DNA from: Morinoia aosen
Taxonomy: Eukaryota; Arthropoda; Malacostraca; Amphipoda; Talitridae
Assembly (NCBI GenBank): GCA_030386875.1
Contig: CM059558.1
Span: 7,635,501 to 7,699,500, forward strand
Reading direction: 5' to 3'
Length of the DNA stretch: 64,000 nucleotides
Every line of letters starts with the position of its first letter. The stretch's first letter is position 1. The notes under the pieces are model-generated. The model saw nothing but the letters and a program-made list of their open reading frames with translations. It was not told the DNA's origin and searched no databases. The position numbers and the translations under genes are program-made. Of the stretch, positions 33,432 to 45,142 are shown in pieces.

Positions 33432-35911
33432 ATATATGGCAGGGCTTCCACGAGTGCGAAAGTTCCTACCCTAAAACTTTGCTCAAGATTACCCTAAAAA
33501 TACATAAATTACCCTAAAATATGATATATGCCCATTGCTGGTATTACATGAACATATTCAATGTTTCCATGTTTATATGTGTAGAAATAACACAACATCA
33601 GGGTCATGCAGGTATTTGAAAATGAAATTCTCTGACTTTACGGAGTCATATTAATTTTGTCAAGTTACGTGCAACATTTTATATCGCTTTCATTATAGTT
33701 TATCATCTCTGTATGGTTACCTAGTTACAAGCTCTGTTCCATGAGCGTAAATTGTGATGCCAGGTGATCTATTCCTGACTGGCAGAAAGAAGAAAAGACA
33801 TAGTAAGAAGAAATGAACGATAAAGTAATACTCGAAACATTTATTTATGGAACACAACACAAACAGAGTTTCACAATTTTTGCGCAAAAAACTTAGAGGA
33901 ATTTAGATGTGAATAAGTTCATGTACACCCTAATTCTCGGTGCAATTGCAAAGAACGGGGAAAAGAATGTAATGCACTGAATGAAGATTTATTACTTTCC
34001 CAAAGTTTTCGTAATCATTATACTCAATTGGCTCTAATTTAACTGCGTATAGAGATAATTTACGTTGAGTAAGGCGAAGCAGATGTTACTCAAGGCTCAA
34101 TGTTAGCCCCATTGAATTACAAATAAGAGCCTCGTTACAATTAAGAATCTCGGCCCATGGCCGGATTATTTTTCGATAGATGCCTACATGTCATAAAAGC
34201 CAAAAGCGTATCGTTGAATACTTGTAGCACCTCCAAGAATCGGAGTCTTACGTTAATAAGCCCTAGTGCCAAGAATAATGGACTAGAACCTAGATTTCTA
34301 TCTCACAAGCTTTTTTATTCACTCTCGATATATGTATTTCCACCAAGCCAACATTTCTTCTATGAAAACGACAATTTTTTTAACAAAGAAGCCACAGAAT
34401 GTTTGGATCCCATCATAACATTAGTCGTAACAAAACATAATCTTATAATGTCACTCAATTTAATATTTTTATCACCGAAATCTTTTTTATGTGTAGTAAA
34501 CAATCCATTGGCTATGCTATCCTCTTTTTCAACATGATAAACAGAGGAGCTCTTAATTGCACTCTCACTCCATTATTGGGCGATGACGCCGAGCTGTTTA
34601 GCTTTACTGCGATCAGTAACTGCTGTTTCACTAATGATTACAGAATATAAATGTTCAGTAAGGACCACGACAAGATCACTTAGTAGATGTTCACCGCAAC
34701 ATTGTCGAATAATGTTTGAAGCTCTTTGTTTACCTAAGCGAACTTTTTTTTATGAAACATTTGTTTCAGTAGTTTTATTTATGAGTCACTTAACGAAATA
34801 GGCAAATTATGCTCAGAAAGGTAAGCAAATATCCGTAATTCAGTTTTTATACCTGACTTGTCAATTGGATCGTGTGATAAAATGAACAAAGTTATAGTTT
34901 CTGTTTTCCTTCAATGCACTGAGAGATTTTTATGGCGTTGACTCTTAGCATGAAGAATAATCTCAGATTTACCTAACGTAAAAGTAGTTGAGCATATAGT
35001 ACAGTATGCCATATCCTTAGTTGAGGTAGAAGACTGAGATCTCTCTAACCTTTCTTTTTCTAGCCTCGAAACAGTTGTTCGCATCTCCATCCTTCCTTTC
35101 ATTTTCATGAAAAAAGGTTATCAGACATTAAAATTTTGCTTTCCTTCATAGGTGCTGTAGCAGCTTCATCGGACACAGAATCTATTTAATAGTAGCAATT
35201 TTACTGAGACGCAAGTAACCAAATATTTTGTCACAATGCAGTACTGTACGTGAGTGCACCTTTCACATTTAATTGCACTCGACTGAAACAAAACTATCTG
35301 CCCTCGGCTCTGATAGTGTCGTTTTGTACACGTTATGTAGCTGTTCAATTCCAGTAAACGACGATGACCGATGTTTTGGTCTAAATCATGATACGTTTAC
35401 GAGTTAGTTATGTAAGGCAAGAAACTATGAAATTCCAAACATTACACTCGTATCAAGTTCCCTATCATTTTAATTATTGTCATTACTATTAATTAACCAA
35501 GGTATTATTCATGCAGCAAATCTGGCAACATTATACTGAAGAGAGATCTGAGGGAGATACAGCGATGAGCACATCAATTTGCAACTTTTCGTCGTGTGCA
35601 ATAAAGACTAAATTAATTGCGAGTTCGGGAAAGATTTGCGCTTGTTCCAAACATCTCTCAAATTGAACATTTTCATCAATGCTTTGTTCTGCAATGTACC
35701 TTGTACAAAGCATATTGTAGTACATGAAAGCAAACTTGAAATCAGTATTGAAAACAAGCAATTGCCCCACAATTTTGCTGCGCTACCCCGTCAAAAGTCA
35801 AATTACCCTAAAAACCATGGAAATTTGCTTTACCCTAAGCTCTACCCTAGACAACCCCTGATTACCCTAAAATGGGGTATTTTACCCTAAAGTGGAAGCA
35901 CTGATATATGG
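33432..35911 (-). mobile_element. hAT element, copy 1 (2,464 bp), TSD ATATATGG
   Basis: The element 33440-35903 begins CAGGGCTTCCACGAG and ends GTGGAAGCACTG, imperfect hAT-like terminal repeats, flanked by ATATATGG on both sides (33432-33439 and 35904-35911). TTACCCTAAAA-type repeats cluster just inside both ends. A decayed transposase lies on the minus strand. The copy at 38124-40587 is the same length and reads the same in reverse complement wherever I compared it. Confidence 0.92.
34357..35122 (-). pseudogene. hAT transposase remnant, copy 1
   Basis: The minus strand first encodes a 65-residue piece (35108-34911) with Y-C-T-I-C...H-A-K-S-Q-R-H, a C2H2/BED-like DNA-binding finger. Broken frames follow that still show hAT landmarks: E-L-R-I-F-A-Y-L-S-E-H-N-L-P, and later N-V-M-M-G-S-K-H-S-V-A-S-L-L. 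The acidic residues expected in the D-E-S-T-D and D-G-A blocks are not preserved, many stops intervene, and the C-terminal dimerisation region is missing. It cannot be active. Confidence 0.75.
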
Positions 35912-37978
35912 AGCAGGGTTTCCACGCAAGGAGACTCTAATTACCCTAGCTGAAGGGTGTTGATTACCCCAGATTACCCTAAAACAGCTAATCCTGACCT
36001 ATGATCTATAAATTAACTAAACGGTAAATGGACGGGTTTCCAGAACTCCGTCAGTATGAATAAGCCCTGTGTTACATACTGCATGAGCGTCAGGAGGGAA
36101 ATCCAGTCGAACGACGTTAGAATGCTGGGTTGATTTCCAGACGATATCCCGTACAAGATGTTTGCCAAATACCTGTCAAATTAAGTTTGATGCCCGCTAT
36201 TTTCCAAGGCGCCCTTTTTTTCTGCGACTCTTGATCTGGGAACATTGTTTTCATCAAACTAAAAGAAGCTCACACAATGAGATAGGTGGTGCTTAGCTAA
36301 AAATGCACAAACTTGCAGTTCCACTTTACGAGTACGATTTTCGAGAGGATCATTGGATAGCACGTATCTGGTAATTGATGTTTTTTTTGCCACCGTGGAT
36401 TGTTGTTTGTGTCGCTGAAAACATGTGACGCTTGATCTCCAATTTCCCACAAGTAATATAGGTTCGACAAACCTTGCAATATTCCACATCCTTTTGCTCG
36501 GTTGATATTGAGAATTTGGCTAATCATCCCTCAAACTCAGGTTCCGAGGGCAACAAATCTTTAAATTTCTGCTGGTAGTTTCTAGCTTTCAACTGGAGCT
36601 TTCCTTTTTTTCGAGGTGGTGTCGTTGGCTCTTCCTCACTCGGTGCGCGATCATCTGCCATGCTGCAAGAAATGGAATAATATGTGTACCTATCCCTAGT
36701 ACAATTATTTATTTTTTATTTGATTTTCCATCCATTCACGCGCTTCAGCCATTCTTTCCACATGCTCAATCTAACCTAACACTTTGATCCACTCTGCGAT
36801 GACTTTCTGGCTTCCCTCACACATGACCTTCGACATATCTTTTCATAACGGATTTTATCCAATCTTGTTACACCACATATGCTTCTCAGAGACTTCGTTG
36901 CAATCACATTCACTTCTCAACTCATAAAGTTGATCGTAAAGTAATCAAATTTATTCATTTCCTGAAGGGCGGGTGAGGAAATTCAGAGGTTTTTGGAAAA
37001 AAACTACCTTACCTTTATTAATATGCATAAACTTTCCTCAACAGTCAGTTGCTATAAGCCCTAGTGCTTCAATTTTGGTTGACGGAATTCTATAGGCATG
37101 ATCGCAGCTATATCAAATTGTACGTCCGTGCTACTGCGCCTAAGAAAGACGGTGAGAATAGAAATATATATTGCAAGTTTTAAGTCGATAACTGTACTCT
37201 TTTGTTTATATGAATTTTGTAACTAATTTTATTGCTTCTTCCTTTCGCTTTTAGCACCTTTTGTAACTCGAAGTATCAAAGAACCCTGTCTACATTTTTA
37301 TGTTTGCATCGCTACAATAACATGCTTCTTTGGCGTGCAACATTGCTAAGAAATAGGGCGCTTTATTATCTAATTAGCTGGCAAAATATCGGCGCTGTGA
37401 GGCAACTCTGCTGTTAATTCAATAACTATCACAAGAATGAACCTATTAATTATTTCTACGATGAAATATATTAGCTGTGGTATTTAACAATACAACAAAC
37501 ATACCTGTCAATATTCTATTGAAGCTTAAAAGCACGAGCGCATTCAGAACAGGACAGTGACTTTCGTCGACTGGCTATTGCTGACACCGATCGAGTTTTT
37601 TATTAGCGAAATGCAACTCAGAATCATTTGTCAAAACGAAGTGGACAAGAGATATTACGGCTTCGTATCTTGACGCCGTCTTTCGTGAGCGATACCTGAT
37701 GACATTCAAATATGCGGCACTAACCACAGCAGTGCAGTTTTGTGAACACTAAATTCTGACCCGTTTCATAACATTTCGTTCAAGTGGTAACCAGTAGGGT
37801 GTTTGCATATTGGCTTTCGATTTTTTATTTTTCACACATTAGGCGGTCACTTCCTTCACGGAGCTCTGATTACCCTAGATTTGCCCATATTTTTCATTAC
37901 CCTAAACATTACCCTAAGGTACCCCTGATTACCCTAAAATAGGGTAATTACCCTGCTCGTGGAAACACTGATATGGAG
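35906..37978 (-). mobile_element. Related hAT element (2,057 bp), TSD ATATGGAG
   Basis: The element 35914-37970 begins CAGGGTTTCCACG and ends CGTGGAAACACTG, and is flanked by ATATGGAG (35906-35913, 37971-37978). Its left duplication overlaps the right duplication of copy 1, so the two elements sit two bases apart. It shares the terminal sequence and the TTACCCTAAA subterminal repeats with the 2,464-bp element, but its interior differs. Confidence 0.9.
36250..36661 (-). pseudogene. hAT transposase N-terminus, related element
   Basis: An ATG at 36661 on the minus strand opens M-A-D-D-R-A-P-S-E-E-E with a basic stretch R-K-K-G-K. A stop follows, then Y-C-K-V-C...K-R-H, a C2H2/BED-type finger, and after another frame break V-E-L-Q-V-C-A-F-L-A-K-H-H-L-S, the E-L-x-x-x-x-F-x-A-E-H-N block seen in hAT transposases. 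The rest of the enzyme is absent or unrecognisable. Confidence 0.65.
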
Positions 37979-38115
37979 GGAGCATAGCGCACTCCGATCG
38001 GGCTCAATTTGGCTGCAAAAGTTGAAAGACTCGGGCACTCTCAATGCCCGACACGTCACAATTCTGAGCCAACCACAGACGGTTGGCTGAAGTTGGCTCC
38101 ACCCACCTTCCCTAC
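37979..38115. other. Pre-insertion DNA between two hAT copies
   Basis: About 137 bp of sequence separates the related hAT element from copy 2. Removing the three elements and one copy of each duplication joins it smoothly to the flanks at 33431 and 40596. Confidence 0.7.
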
Positions 38116-40595
38116 AACCCCTCCAGTGCTTCCACTTTAGGGTAAAATACCCCATTTTAGGGTAATCAGGGGTTGTCTAGGGTAGAGCTTAGGGTAAAGC
38201 AAATTTCCATGGTTTTTAGGGTAATTTGACTTTTGACGGGGTAGCGCAGCAAAATTGTGGGGCAATTGCTTGTTTTCAATACTGATTTCAAGTTTGCTTT
38301 CATGTACTACAATATGCTTTGTACAAGGTACATTGCAGAACAAAGCATTGATGAAAATGTTCAATTTGAGAGATGTTTGGAACAAGCGCAAATCTTTCCC
38401 GAACTCGCAATTAATTTAGTCTTTATTGCACACGACGAAAAGTTGCAAATTGATGTGCTCATCGCTGTATCTCCCTCAGATCTCTCTTCAGTATAATGTT
38501 GCCAGATTTGCTGCATGAATAATACCTTGGTTAATTAATAGTAATGACAATAATTAAAATGATAGGGAACTTGATACGAGTGTAATGTTTGGAATTTCAT
38601 AGTTTCTTGCCTTACATAACTAACTCGTAAACGTATCATGATTTAGACCAAAACATCGGTCATCGTCGTTTACTGGAATTGAACAGCTACATAACGTGTA
38701 CAAAACGACACTATCAGAGCCGAGGGCAGATAGTTTTGTTTCAGTCGAGTGCAATTAAATGTGAAAGGTGCACTCACGTACAGTACTGCATTGTGACAAA
38801 ATATTTGGTTACTTGCGTCTCAGTAAAATTGCTACTATTAAATAGATTCTGTGTCCGATGAAGCTGCTACAGCACCTATGAAGGAAAGCAAAATTTTAAT
38901 GTCTGATAACCTTTTTTCATGAAAATGAAAGGAAGGATGGAGATGCGAACAACTGTTTCGAGGCTAGAAAAAGAAAGGTTAGAGAGATCTCAGTCTTCTA
39001 CCTCAACTAAGGATATGGCATACTGTACTATATGCTCAACTACTTTTACGTTAGGTAAATCTGAGATTATTCTTCATGCTAAGAGTCAACGCCATAAAAA
39101 TCTCTCAGTGCATTGAAGGAAAACAGAAACTATAACTTTGTTCATTTTATCACACGATCCAATTGACAAGTCAGGTATAAAAACTGAATTACGGATATTT
39201 GCTTACCTTTCTGAGCATAATTTGCCTATTTCGTTAAGTGACTCATAAATAAAACTACTGAAACAAATGTTTCATAAAAAAAAGTTCGCTTAGGTAAACA
39301 AAGAGCTTCAAACATTATTCGACAATGTTGCGGTGAACATCTACTAAGTGATCTTGTCGTGGTCCTTACTGAACATTTATATTCTGTAATCATTAGTGAA
39401 ACAGCAGTTACTGATCGCAGTAAAGCTAAACAGCTCGGCGTCATCGCCCAATAATGGAGTGAGAGTGCAATTAAGAGCTCCTCTGTTTATCATGTTGAAA
39501 AAGAGGATAGCATAGCCAATGGATTGTTTACTACACATAAAAAAGATTTCGGTGATAAAAATATTAAATTGAGTGACATTATAAGATTATGTTTTGTTAC
39601 GACTAATGTTATGATGGGATCCAAACATTCTGTGGCTTCTTTGTTAAAAAAATTGTCGTTTTCATAGAAGAAATGTTGGCTTGGTGGAAATACATATATC
39701 GAGAGTGAATAAAAAAGCTTGTGAGATAGAAATCTAGGTTCTAGTCCATTATTCTTGGCACTAGGGCTTATTAACGTAAGACTCCGATTCTTGGAGGTGC
39801 TACAAGTATTCAACGATACGCTTTTGGCTTTTATGACATGTAGGCATCTATCGAAAAATAATCCGGCCATGGGCCGAGATTCTTAATTGTAACGAGGCTC
39901 TTATTTGTAATTCAATGGGGCTAACATTGAGCCTTGAGTAACATCTGCTTCGCCTTACTCAACGTAAATTATCTCTATACGCAGTTAAATTAGAGCCAAT
40001 TGAGTATAATGATTACGAAAACTTTGGGAAAGTAATAAATCTTCATTCAGTGCATTACATTCTTTTCCCCGTTCTTTGCAATTGCACCGAGAATTAGGGT
40101 GTACATGAACTTATTCACATCTAAATTCCTCTAAGTTTTTTGCGCAAAAATTGTGAAACTCTGTTTGTGTTGTGTTCCATAAATAAATGTTTCGAGTATT
40201 ACTTTATCGTTCATTTCTTCTTACTATGTCTTTTCTTCTTTCTGCCAGTCAGGAATAGATCACCTGGCATCACAATTTACGCTCATGGAACAGAGCTTGT
40301 AACTAGGTAACCATACAGAGATGATAAACTATAATGAAAGCGATATAAAATGTTGCACGTAACTTGACAAAATTAATATGACTCCGTAAAGTCAGAGAAT
40401 TTCATTTTCAAATACCTGCATGACCCTGATGTTGTGTTATTTCTACACATATAAACATGGAAACATTGAATATGTTCATGTAATACCAGCAATGGGCATA
40501 TATCATATTTTAGGGTAATTTATGTATTTTTAGGGTAATCTTGAGCAAAGTTTTAGGGTAGGAACTTTCGCACTCGTGGAAGCCCTGAACCCCTC
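38116..40595 (+). mobile_element. hAT element, copy 2 (2,464 bp), TSD AACCCCTC
   Basis: The element 38124-40587 is copy 1 in reverse complement: it begins CAGTGCTTCCAC and ends CGTGGAAGCCCTG. Its own target duplication is AACCCCTC at 38116-38123 and 40588-40595, different from that of copy 1. All six sizeable frames of copy 1 reappear here with identical translations. Confidence 0.92.
38905..39670 (+). pseudogene. hAT transposase remnant, copy 2
   Basis: This is the same broken transposase as at 34357-35122, here on the plus strand: finger at 38919-39116, hAT blocks near 39170-39235 and 39590-39650. It carries the same stops and frame breaks as copy 1, so the damage happened before the two copies were made. 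Confidence 0.75.
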
Positions 40596-41143
40596 ATTTT
40601 TCAAAGCACGATAAGTACCTCACCACAAGTCAGAGGGCGAGGTGTGCGTGCAAGTCGCTCTAATTTGTCAAGGGCCTATAATCTTCATAGTTTTAAACTC
40701 TTAATGTATCTTTACTAGTAATTTTGATATTACTAAGTGTCCTCAAGTGAGGAAACACAATTTTTTATCTTTCGGAGTCTTAGAATCCCAAATTAATGAT
40801 TGACGATTAACTCAATAGCTGGAATAGCATTCAGCGAGCGTGTGCGCACTCCAGCGTAGCCAGTAGGTGACTGACGTCCGTGCTGACGTCACACTTGCGA
40901 GACGGCTATTGGTTACCACAAACATAGGAGAAATTTCAAAAACTGGTTCTCTTCACAGACGGCTATGCTCCTTCCATATATACTCCCTCCACGCACTGTC
41001 TCTCCGTCGTTCCACAGGCAGTCGGCCGCAGTCCCAGCATGTGGGGCAGCAGCGTCGACACGCATGGGGTAGTAGTGGGAGGCGTTAGACCGGGGGATTG
41101 GGGGTTTTTTGAAGAGGCGGGGAGGGAGAGAGGGCGTTGCCCC
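40596..41143. other. No recognisable gene; GC-richer towards 41 kb
   Basis: AT-rich to about 40830, then a GC-richer stretch containing TGACGTC-type sites near 40873-40893 and a G-rich run around 41090-41135. It would be part of the candidate inverted-repeat element. Confidence 0.4.
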
Positions 41144-41173
41144 GGGGAAGTCACCCTCCGTGTAAACCCAGCT
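41144..41173 (-). repeat. 30-bp inverted repeat, right copy (candidate TIR)
   Basis: Exact reverse complement of 31756-31785, followed by TAA. See the left copy. Confidence 0.65.
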
Positions 41174-41241
41174 TAAGCGAGTTTGAGCTCCTGCCGCGAT
41201 GACGTAGATGCCAATAATGGCCAATGAGGAGCCAAGAAATT

Positions 41242-41251
41242 GTGACGTCAC
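41242..41251. promoter_or_regulatory. CRE-like palindrome upstream of THAP exon
   Basis: GTGACGTCAC is a perfect CRE/ATF-type palindrome about 75 bp before the THAP ATG. Similar TGACGTCA sites occur near 40890 and 48988. Promoter use is an inference. Confidence 0.3.
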
Positions 41252-41324
41252 GAAAAATCGGCAAGAGACTCTGTTTGAATCTGAAAGCAGCTGTTGCAGA
41301 GGTGTAACGAAGATTGCTGCTAAA

Positions 41325-41610
41325 ATGGCCCCGTTCGTACGCTTTAAAAAGTGCTGGATGGAAAATTGTGGAAATGATAATCGTCAATGTCCTGATTTGT
41401 CTTTTTTCCTATTTCCAAAAGGAAATTACGACGAGTGGATGGCAGCATGTGGTACTGTAACGTTGAAGATGGATAAGAGATCCAAAAGGTCGGAGAGGGC
41501 TTATCTGTGTGCCAGCACTTCTCTCGTTCAGACTATAACTTCATTTTGTCTCCATTCAGAAATGCGAGAAAGTTATTGAAATTTTCAGCCGTTCCAAAAA
41601 GGGCTGTGCA
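41325..41610 (+). pseudogene. THAP domain exon (frameshifted)
   Basis: From the ATG at 41325 the frame reads M-A-P-F-V, then C-W-M-E-N-C, F-F-L-F-P-K, W-M-A-A-C and A-Y-L-C, and, after a one-base deletion at about 41514, H-F and finally S-A-V-P-K. These are the C2CH zinc ligands, the conserved F-P and Trp, and the A-V-P motif of a THAP DNA-binding domain, in the right order and spacing. THAP domains are N-terminal in P-element transposases and in many host transcription factors. Transposase-like coding 4.5 kb downstream on the same strand points to a P-element origin. Confidence 0.82.
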
Positions 41611-43000
41611 AGACCAAGTTAATGTAAAACTTTTAGTTGTTTCGTTTATTCCAAGTTAACGCAGTCAATCAAAGTTTCACTAATTATGATTTTCCTCAGA
41701 CCCTTGATTTTGAATAATAAATGGCTGTTGGATTGACGTATAATAGCAGTGTGTTAATCAAGAGTAGAAATTTTATGGGCTTCAAATTTCTATCAAAAAT
41801 ATAATAAGAAATATTGTTGGTAGCTTCAGCTGAAATAAATAGTTAATGCAGTAGATAACCCCAAAATTTAATTTACATTAATAAAAATGAATGCTATGCT
41901 TTTCAAGCAAGATTTAGCTACAAATTCAATTCTAAAAGTGATGTTTCAATAAATAAATAAATGCTGATTTAAATTGTCTCAAATTGGCTATAATTTTGCA
42001 ATGCCAGTAAGGCAGTAATTGCTTGTATTGTATTAAAATTTAACACAATCAAAATCTCTCATTAATAGTTTTCTTGAATAAGTGATGATTAAACACTTTG
42101 GATCATCCTATGTTTTTATCCAGGTTCTTTCAATTTGCTTGCAACTTACAAGATACTTTAAAATAATTTATTTATGGCTGTTGTGTGAAGTAATCATTGT
42201 GATATCTTGATTGCACTCAATGAGCATGAATGATCCATTTCAAATAATTTTGTTTGCTTTTTGAAATTTAGTTTTTTTCTCACCGCTCATTGCCTTCATT
42301 ATAATGAAAAGAAACATCATGCAGGCTTCTTTACTTTAGTAGGAAAATAGTAGCATACCTACTTCTACTTTACACAGCTTTGAAATAAATGATTAGGTTT
42401 GAATAGGTCATCTTTCGATCCTACATCTAGTCACTTTCAAAGGTGACTTTTAATACTATGAACAGTGATCAGACAGTGTTATTCATAAAGGGGGCCTTGT
42501 AGAGTTGGCCACCAAAGATGACCATACAAAGTTTACATAGTTTACATAGGGTTCCTCTTGGTTAATTCAAGGTCCAGAAACATGATCAATGGATCTTTTT
42601 TAAAAAAAATGTTCAGAGTAGGCAACGTGGAATCTCAATTATTATGAACTTCAATTTCAAATAGAAATTTTACTAAAATTGAATGATTAAAAATCTAGTT
42701 AAAAGGAATTAAACTTATTGAGATCAAAAGCATTCACATTGAGATTGGGCAATTTACATAATAATAATACTAATAATAATAAATTGAAATTTCATCAGGA
42801 TCAGTACAACAGTTTACAAGATACAGGGGCTAGAAGCTGGGTAGTGGGATGATTTACTTGAATAAAAGGTCTAAAGTCATATGATTAATTTTACACTGAA
42901 GGGGTGAAAGAACCTATTTATTGCATCTCAAAGGCTGTGTTTTGAAAATGGTATGGGTATTCTAGAAGCCAACATACCCCTTAATGACTTTGGTTTGTGG
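41611..43000 (+). other. Presumed intron of the THAP/P-like gene
   Basis: AT-rich, with no conserved frame. A short AATAATAAT stretch lies near 42760-42780. Confidence 0.4.
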
Positions 43001-43019
43001 GGATTAATATTGAATGGTA

Positions 43020-43390
43020 CTTAGCTCTATGAGTATATTACTCATTTCCTTTTACTTTCTCTGTGAAACTATGTTATGGTGGTGGAGCCTTAAAATGACT
43101 TATTTTCTCCTAAAGTATTAATAGGCGATGCCATGACGTAAAAGTTCAGAAAATTAAGGTTGTTGGAAATATCACTCATTGTGTAGTATGCTTCAATTTC
43201 ATTTGAGGTGCCATATCACTGTTCTCAATTTATTCCCTTATTTCTCCATCAGCTGCTGCTACTGAACCTCCTGCTCTTGGTGCTACAAGCCTTGGCACTC
43301 CTGGGGCATCAAGGCCTGCCACACCTTTTGCTACAATGCCTGGTCGTGCAATGCCTGCCACTCCTAACAAAAGCAAGTTTACATTTTAAA
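43020..43390 (+). pseudogene. Duplicated exon region, first copy
   Basis: A polypyrimidine tract and acceptor (TATTTCTCCATCAG) end at 43252. The open stretch reads A-A-T-E-P-P-A-L-G-A-T...R-P-A-T-P-F-A-T...P-A-T-P-N-K and ends at TAA near 43390. The acceptor, the start of the exon and about 230 bp upstream are repeated in diverged form at 44260-44520. No donor site is evident at its end. Confidence 0.55.
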
Positions 43391-44240
43391 TGATGATTCC
43401 GCAATCCAATTGAGGAATATTAAAATGAAAGAAAAGAATGTTAACATTGAGTTTAATGTATTGAAATTTTTGAAAAAGTCAAGGCCACTTGAAAAAATAT
43501 TCATCCCATGTGAAAATTGAAGCCCATAAGCTCAATTTACACTTATTTAGGTAGTGCATGGCTGTCACTTATGAAGCCTTAGTGTACACAAAGAAAGGGT
43601 AGTACATTTCCAAATACTTTTGAGAATGGTATTCACACATCTTTTACAGTGTGTAGCATTTATCCAGGAAATAGATGCTACATAATTCATTATTACACTC
43701 AATGAAATATAACAAAGAAAGTTTTTTGTAGGGAAACAAACTTCAGCTTTGAATTGGAAATTATTTCCTACATAATACAGGGGTCAAAATGTTTCTAGCA
43801 ATCTTTTTCCATGTACATTTAGTGTTGAATTAAGAAAAATAATTGAAATGTTCAAAAATGTTGTTACGAACACCTAAGTTAATTAATATAATCTGAATTA
43901 CAACCCTGAGATAACTCAGGAGCTTCATGAATGAGAAATACCTAGTGCAGTGTTTGTGTTAACAGGTTAGTCTTGGTTGGTAAAAATAGGTTTTGCATTT
44001 ATTTAATTAGATGAGCTCTTCCAGTTTTTGATGAGCCTCCTCTGTACCCCAGTGCTTAATTCCTTATGTACCCTTACAGTGCAGCAGAACTTTAATTTAC
44101 CAATAGGCCTTGCCTATTTTACATTATGAAGGATCACTAACATTTGATGATTTCCCAATAAGTGGGATAAAACGTTTGTATCCATTGGAAGTAGTATTCC
44201 ATGAGAAAGAATGTCAGGGCCTGAGCTGATGGTGAGGTCG
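43391..44240 (+). other. No recognisable gene
   Basis: AT-rich intron-like sequence between the two duplicated exon regions. Confidence 0.4.
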
Positions 44241-44491
44241 CCTTTCTTTTTTGTTTGTAACTAAATGTTTTCCTTGCATACTATATGCTTCCTTCCACTT
44301 CCTCTGTGAAATTATGTTATGGGGTGGAGTAAGAACTCCTTCTCTACTAATGAGTAAGAATTGAATGACACGAAGTAGAGCTTCTGGCAGAATTAAATTT
44401 GTTGAAAATACCACTCATTTTGTAGTGTGCTTCAATTTTATTTGAGATGCCATATCACTGTTCCCAATTTATTCCCTTATTTCTCCATCAG

Positions 44492-45142
44492 CTGCTGGTA
44501 CTGTACCTCCTGCCCTTGGTGCTACGAGACCTGCCACTCCTGGCACCTCGAGAGCTGCCACTCCTGGTGCTTCATGGGCTGCCACTCCTGGCACTTCAAG
44601 AGCTTCCACTCCTGACCCCTCAAGGCCTGCCACTCCTGACGCCTCGAGACCTGCCACTCTTGCCGCCTCGAGACCTGCCACTCCTGGCACCTCAAAGGCC
44701 TGCCACTCCTGGCAACTCAAGGCCTGCCCCTCCTGGCACCTCAAGGCCTGCCACTCCTGGCACCTCAAGGCCTGCCACTCCTGACCCCTCAAGGCCTGCC
44801 ACTCCTGACGCCTCGAAACCTGCCACTCCTACCGCCTCGAGACCTGCCACTCCTGGCACCTCAAGGCCTGCCACTCCTGGAACCTCAAGGCCTGCCCCTC
44901 CTGGCACATCAAGGCCTGCCACTCCTGGCACCTCAAGGCCTGCCACTCCTGGCACCTCAAAGCCTGCCACTCCTGGCACCTCAAGGCCTGCCACTACTGG
45001 CACCTCAAGGCTTGCCCCTCCTGGCACCTCAAGGCCTGCCACTCTTGGTACCTCAAGGTTTGCCACTCTTGGCACCTCAAGGCCTGCCACCAGTGCTTCC
45101 AGCAAACAATGCTACTCATCTTTGTGGAGGGAAACGACACAG
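44492..45142 (+). CDS. Pro/Ala/Thr repeat exon of THAP/P-like gene
   Basis: An acceptor ends at 44491 and a donor (CACAG|GTTAGT) at 45142. The exon is almost entirely a 24-bp tandem repeat encoding R-P-A-T-P-G-T-S and variants, about 25 units. One extra base near 44692 shifts the frame between the first and second parts of the array, so as written it is broken. The second part runs through S-L-W-R-E-T-T-Q and joins, in phase 0, to the exon at 45936. The encoded stretch would be a long disordered linker between the THAP domain and the transposase body. Confidence 0.6.
44505..45095 (+). repeat. 24-bp minisatellite
   Basis: Head-to-tail 24-bp units around the core GCCACTCCTGGCACCTCAAG, with higher-order variants (TGACCCC, TGACGCC, ACCGCC). 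Because the unit is a multiple of three and poor in stop codons, both strands stay open; the opposite-strand frames are by-products. Confidence 0.9.

Noticed and set aside
33478..37950. Interstitial telomeric repeats (CCCTAA)
   Set aside because: The motif is TTACCCTAAAA, scattered and confined to the ends of hAT elements, not a tandem TTAGGG or TTAGG array.
33440..40587. A 7-kb palindrome or inverted segmental duplication
   Set aside because: Each arm is an independent transposon with its own 8-bp target duplication, so no inverted duplication of host DNA is needed.
44469..45105. Antisense frames rich in G-L-E-V-P-G-V-A
   Set aside because: Shadow of the 24-bp coding repeat on the other strand; splice sites support the plus strand.
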